DNA of 10,930 nucleotides from Physocladia obscura. Lineage: Eukaryota; Chytridiomycota; Chytridiomycetes; Chytridiales; Chytriomycetaceae. Below are positions 8,390-10,930 of this stretch, one piece after another; the first letter of the stretch is position 1; each line of letters begins with the position of its first letter. The stretch lies in assembly GCA_027596945.1 (NCBI GenBank), contig JADGJH010001275.1, positions 1 to 10,930 of the forward strand, read 5' to 3'. The position numbers and the translations under genes are program-made. The notes under the pieces are model-generated. The model did not search any database and had not been told where the DNA came from. It saw nothing but the letters and a program-made list of their open reading frames with translations.

Positions 8390-8562
8390 CAATCAATATC
8401 AACCACCACTACTCCACCATTTCCCCAAAAATCACCACCACAATTCCAAAAAGCATTCAGGTCACCACAATTTATAAAAGCACCACAGTGACCATTACTC
8501 CAGTTACTACAACAAAGTCTACAACCGCTGTCAAACTGACGGTGACGTCAGTCGCTCCTAAA

Positions 8563-8658
8563 TACGGACAATGCGGAGGATTAAACTGGACTGGCCCCAC
8601 AACTTGGGGTTCTGGCTTAACTTACACAGTCAGCAACCCATTTTACTTTCAGTGCCTT
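8563..8658 (+). other. second CBM1, two of four disulfide cysteines lost
   Basis: YGQCGGLNWTGPTTW continues as GSGLTYTVSNPFYFQCL and then a stop. The consensus cysteines 2 and 3 are Trp (TGG at 8605-8607) and Tyr (TAC at 8623-8625), each one base away from a Cys codon. CBM1 disulfides pair Cys 1-3 and 2-4, so both are broken, while the aromatic binding residues remain. Confidence 0.8.
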
Positions 8659-8661
8659 TGA

Positions 8662-8961
8662 ATTTCCGAATTTTATTTTTATTTTTAACAGAATTTGAAT
8701 CTTAATAATTATTTTTGCCTCTTCAATTTAATGAAATTCTATTGAAATAAACTAAATTCGCCTTCCGAATTTTCATCTAAATGAAATCAAGGGGATGAGA
8801 TATCCAATAATAAAATAAACTAGTATGGAATCTTTTTGTAGAAAAAGTTATTGCACCATTTCCCATTGTATTTATCTAAACCAAGAACTTAATAATCAAA
8901 AATCTGATGAAAACCCTGTTCCTCGGAATTAAATTTATTCCCAAAAACTTTCTGGGGCAAA
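8662..8961 (+). promoter_or_regulatory. AT-rich upstream region of the GH45 gene
   Basis: No gene seen. The first part carries AATAAA signals belonging to the relic upstream (8746-8751, 8814-8819). The remainder is the presumed promoter of the endoglucanase. I could not pick out a clear TATA box or a cellulase-regulator site. Confidence 0.35.
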
Positions 8962-10116
8962 ATGGCAGTGATTCTGAAGAAAAAAAAAATGCGACTTAGC
9001 ACAGTCATTTTGACTATTCTACCGTTCATACAATCAGGCGTCTCTCAAGCCAGTGGTTCTGGTGTAACAACAAGATACTGGGACTGCTGTAAGCCTTCAT
9101 GCGCCTGGTCTGGAAAAGCGACCCTGGCCGCCGGGTCAAACCCCGTCACCACTTGCGACATCAACGACAACCCATTGTCCGACTACAACGTCCAGAGCGG
9201 TTGCAATGGAGGAAGTGCATACACATGTACTGACCAGAGTCCTTGGGGTGTTTCGGATACGTTGGCGTATGGGTTTGCTGCGACAAATATTGCTGGTGGT
9301 AGTGAATCTTCTTGGTGCTGTGCGTGTTATCAACTGACATTCACCAGCGGCCCTGTTGCTGGAAAGACGATGATCGTTCAAAGTACAAATACTGGCGGTG
9401 ATTTGGGCTCCAATCAATTTGATATTATGGTGCGTTGTTTTTTTGTTTTGTTTTTTGTGTTTTTTTTTGTCGTTAAATGTATTCAAACAAAGATACCTGG
9501 TGGCGGATTCGGTATTTTCAATGGATGCACAGCCGAATTTGGAACCCCAAGTACTGGATGGGGTGCACAATACGGAGGAATTTCGTCTCGCTCTCAATGT
9601 GATGCCTTCCCTGCATCTCTCCAAGCTGGATGTTATTGGCGTTTTGATTGGTTTGAGGATGCCGACAATCCATCTGTTTCATTCCAACAAGTTTCGTGTC
9701 CGGCAGCATTGATAGCTAAGTCAGGCTGCCTTCGTGCTGACGACTCGTCCAGTCCGGCTCCTTTTGTTTCTGACAATGCTGCCACAACAACCACTACTGA
9801 TGATTCTATTCCAGCAGCCACCACAACAACAACTGAAGCAGCTCCAGTCACGACTGATACCACCACCACCATCATTGATTTTAGTACTACTATGACTACT
9901 ACGTCTGATACGACTGCTGCCAGTGCAATAACCACCTCCACTACCACTAATACTGCTGCCGCGCAAACTTTAACTACCACCGCTAATGTAGCTTCAAGTA
10001 TCACAGGGACAAGCTCGGCCATAAGCGTTGCAACATCCACTGCAGTCATATTTGCTATCGCCACAGCAATTGTAAATTCTGTCACTGCATTTTTTTTCTT
10101 TTCTGGCGGTCATTAA
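8962..10116 (+). CDS. secreted GH45 endo-beta-1,4-glucanase with Ser/Thr stalk
   Basis: Model: exons 8962-9429 and 9493-10116, intron 9430-9492, 363 residues. GH45 enzymes cut internal beta-1,4 bonds of amorphous cellulose with inversion. The signal peptide is residues 1 to about 29; starting at the ATG at 8989 gives a cleaner one ([20 protein letters not shown]). The catalytic domain spans about 33-237. TTRYWD-x5-C carries the base Asp41. [10 protein letters not shown] carries the acid Asp154 and the accessory Asp147, with the same 7-residue spacing as in Humicola insolens Cel45[13 protein letters not shown] and the CYWRFDWF region are typical. Cysteines are abundant, fitting the disulfide-rich fold. 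After SGCLRADD comes about 85 residues of Thr/Ser/Ala stalk, probably O-glycosylated. The end (about 332-363) is hydrophobic, like a GPI-attachment or membrane tail. There is no CBM1. AATAAA at 10213-10218. The enzyme call is secure; anchoring is inferred. Confidence 0.92.
   Translation: MAVILKKKKMRLSTVILTILPFIQSGVSQASGSGVTTRYWDCCKPSCAWSGKATLAAGSNPVTTCDINDNPLSDYNVQSGCNGGSAYTCTDQSPWGVSDTLAYGFAATNIAGGSESSWCCACYQLTFTSGPVAGKTMIVQSTNTGGDLGSNQFDIMVRCFFVLFFVFFFVVKCIQTKIPGGGFGIFNGCTAEFGTPSTGWGAQYGGISSRSQCDAFPASLQAGCYWRFDWFEDADNPSVSFQQVSCPAALIAKSGCLRADDSSSPAPFVSDNAATTTTTDDSIPAATTTTTEAAPVTTDTTTTIIDFSTTMTTTSDTTAASAITTSTTTNTAAAQTLTTTANVASSITGTSSAISVATSTAVIFAIATAIVNSVTAFFFFSGGH
9430..9492 (+). other. stop-free 63-nt intron beside the catalytic Asp of GH45
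   Basis: Donor GTGCGT follows GAT ATT ATG and the acceptor ACAAAG precedes ATA CCT GGT. The interval is T-rich, phase 0, exactly 21 codons and has no stop, so the frame reads through. Spliced, the protein has FDIM joined to IPGGG, as in the GH45 family (FD followed closely by the PGGG loop). Unspliced, it would gain a Phe/Val-rich 21-residue insert two residues after Asp154. Confidence 0.85.
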
Positions 10117-10930
10117 AACTGTGTCAAAACGCAGCATCCACTTAAGACAAGTCCGAAGCCGTTTTTTTTTTTTGTTTTTTTTTCTTCTATAGTTTTACTT
10201 TTTGGCACTAGAAATAAATATAAGAATAATTTAAAATTGAAAAGTTTGCTTCATTCACTAAAAAAAATTCTTAAAATATCAAAACTTTAACCAATTTGAA
10301 TACCACATTCCTGTTAAATTGACTTCTCACGTGTACGAAAATATTATGGGGATATGGAATTTTTTTGTATAACTTTATTTCTCTTGATACTTGTAATTTG
10401 GAGGTGGGCGGGGATTTCAATACAGGGCTCGTAATAATTGCAATTTGAATTATCTTTCAAGGCTTGCGTTCAAACACAAAGACCGAGGAATTATTCAATT
10501 TCCTCATACGAATAAAACGATACCAATTCTTGGTGACAGTAAAATTGATATTCCAGTAAAATCTGTCGAGACAAAAATGATGAAACCAATTATGTGCAAC
10601 CGGAAAAAAAAGGAGAAAGCTGTGGCTGTCTTGTTTTTGATAGACATTATCTACTCCAAAAAATTCAAATGACAGTACTTTCTTTGAGTAATAATGTGCC
10701 TCGTACATCATCATCTATGGCAAAATTGTTTAATCCAGGACTGATATATCCGAATTTAAGAACCAATACCACATGAGTTGGTGACAAGGAAGACAAGATT
10801 CAACAATTTTGTTTATCAAAACGCCGTTGGAAGCACTAGTGGTCTATTATAGGATTTGCAACATTCCAGATTGCAATCATATGTCGAAATGAAACAAGTG
10901 TGTCGGAAACGGCTGCTGTCGGTGTTGTGG
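10117..10930. other. right-hand spacer without a convincing gene
   Basis: The first 100 bases are the 3' UTR of the GH45 gene, with a T-rich run near 10160-10190 and AATAAA at 10213-10218. From 10400 on, short frames exist on both strands. On the plus strand a frame over 10445-10672 and another to 10776 could be joined by one indel in the A8 run near 10604-10611, but neither resembles a family I know. On the minus strand a frame enters from the right edge and stops near 10842; it is too short to judge. Confidence 0.4.

Larger units (their letters stand above)
7869..8661 (+). pseudogene. degenerate GH45/CBM1 cellulase relic
   Basis: One frame is open from before 7869 to TGA at 8659-8661. It begins with a GH45 N-terminus ([27 protein letters not shown]-like TTRYWD-x5-C with the catalytic Asp). 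The similarity to the intact neighbour at 8962 includes an identical 20-mer (7915-7934 and 9070-9089). Similarity stops near 8110 after VSDILAL. The rest of the catalytic domain, including the second catalytic Asp, is gone and is replaced by a Thr/Ala-rich linker (about 8116-8235). A well-conserved CBM1 follows at 8294-8389, but in a different frame. A second linker and a second CBM1 (8563-8658) return to the first frame. The frame change into the first CBM1 could be an intron (8215-8293 or 8239-8293, both phase 0 and ending CACAG); the change back has no plausible intron and looks like a 1-base loss near the CCCCAAAAA at about 8423-8431. No signal peptide is seen. Poly(A)-like AATAAA at 8746-8751 and 8814-8819. 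It cannot hydrolyse cellulose by the GH45 mechanism. Confidence 0.7.

Noticed and set aside
9136..9624. 162-codon minus-strand frame over the GH45 catalytic domain
   Set aside because: It crosses the intron and the catalytic codons antisense; the plus strand has clear family motifs.
9633..10085. 150-codon Val/Ala-rich minus-strand frame
   Set aside because: Complement of the Thr-rich ACT/ACA stalk of the GH45 gene; composition explains the lack of stops.
5923..10606. 13-mer GTGCAACCGGAAA present at 5923-5935 and 10594-10606
   Set aside because: One shared 13-mer is about what chance gives in a window of this size, and the flanks do not match.

Overview
The window reads as nuclear DNA of a fungus, probably a zoosporic early-diverging lineage such as a chytrid. 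The evidence is: short spliceosomal introns (44-103 nt) with GT-AG or GC-AG ends; a fungus-specific Zn(II)2Cys6 zinc cluster; a secreted GH45 endoglucanase with a fungal CBM1-bearing relative beside it; Thr-rich linkers; AT-rich spacers; and AATAAA-type signals after the coding regions. The chytrid placement is an inference from gene content, not a measurement. No rRNA, tRNA, CRISPR array or intact transposon was seen.

Layout, left to right. (1) 125-508 (-): a small RING plus SIAH-type zinc finger protein that lacks the usual substrate-binding half. (2) 822-3828 (+): a four-exon gene for a roughly 933-residue acidic, low-complexity, coiled-coil/poly-Q protein of unknown function. It faces away from (1) across a shared promoter interval. 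(3) 4108-5107 (-): a two-exon Zn2Cys6 regulator, tail-to-tail with (2). A GC-AG intron splits its zinc cluster, and removing it restores the sixth cysteine at the canonical spacing. (4) 5252-5482 (-): a doubtful small ORF. (5) 6070-7348 (+): a three-exon PH-domain protein with a His/Gln minisatellite and a basic tail. (6) 7869-8661 (+): a decayed GH45-like relic with the N-terminal part of the catalytic domain, a Thr-rich linker and two CBM1 modules in different frames. (7) 8962-10116 (+): an intact secreted GH45 endoglucanase with a Ser/Thr-rich stalk and a hydrophobic C-terminus. (8) 10117-10930: no convincing gene.

Genes 6 and 7 form a tandem pair for cellulose attack, one copy active and one degenerate. 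The intact copy keeps the catalytic domain but has no CBM1; the relic keeps CBM1s but has lost most of the catalytic domain. The other genes (ubiquitin ligase-like, transcription factor, PH protein, acidic scaffold-like protein) show no clear joint pathway.

The least expected pattern is that the two otherwise dissimilar multi-exon (+) genes (822-3828 and 6070-7348) begin with a similar first exon: an amphipathic, LD-motif-like helix followed by MSLDE/MSLEE, ending at a phase-1 intron in both. All exon models were made by eye from frame continuity and splice signals, so transcript data would be the test.
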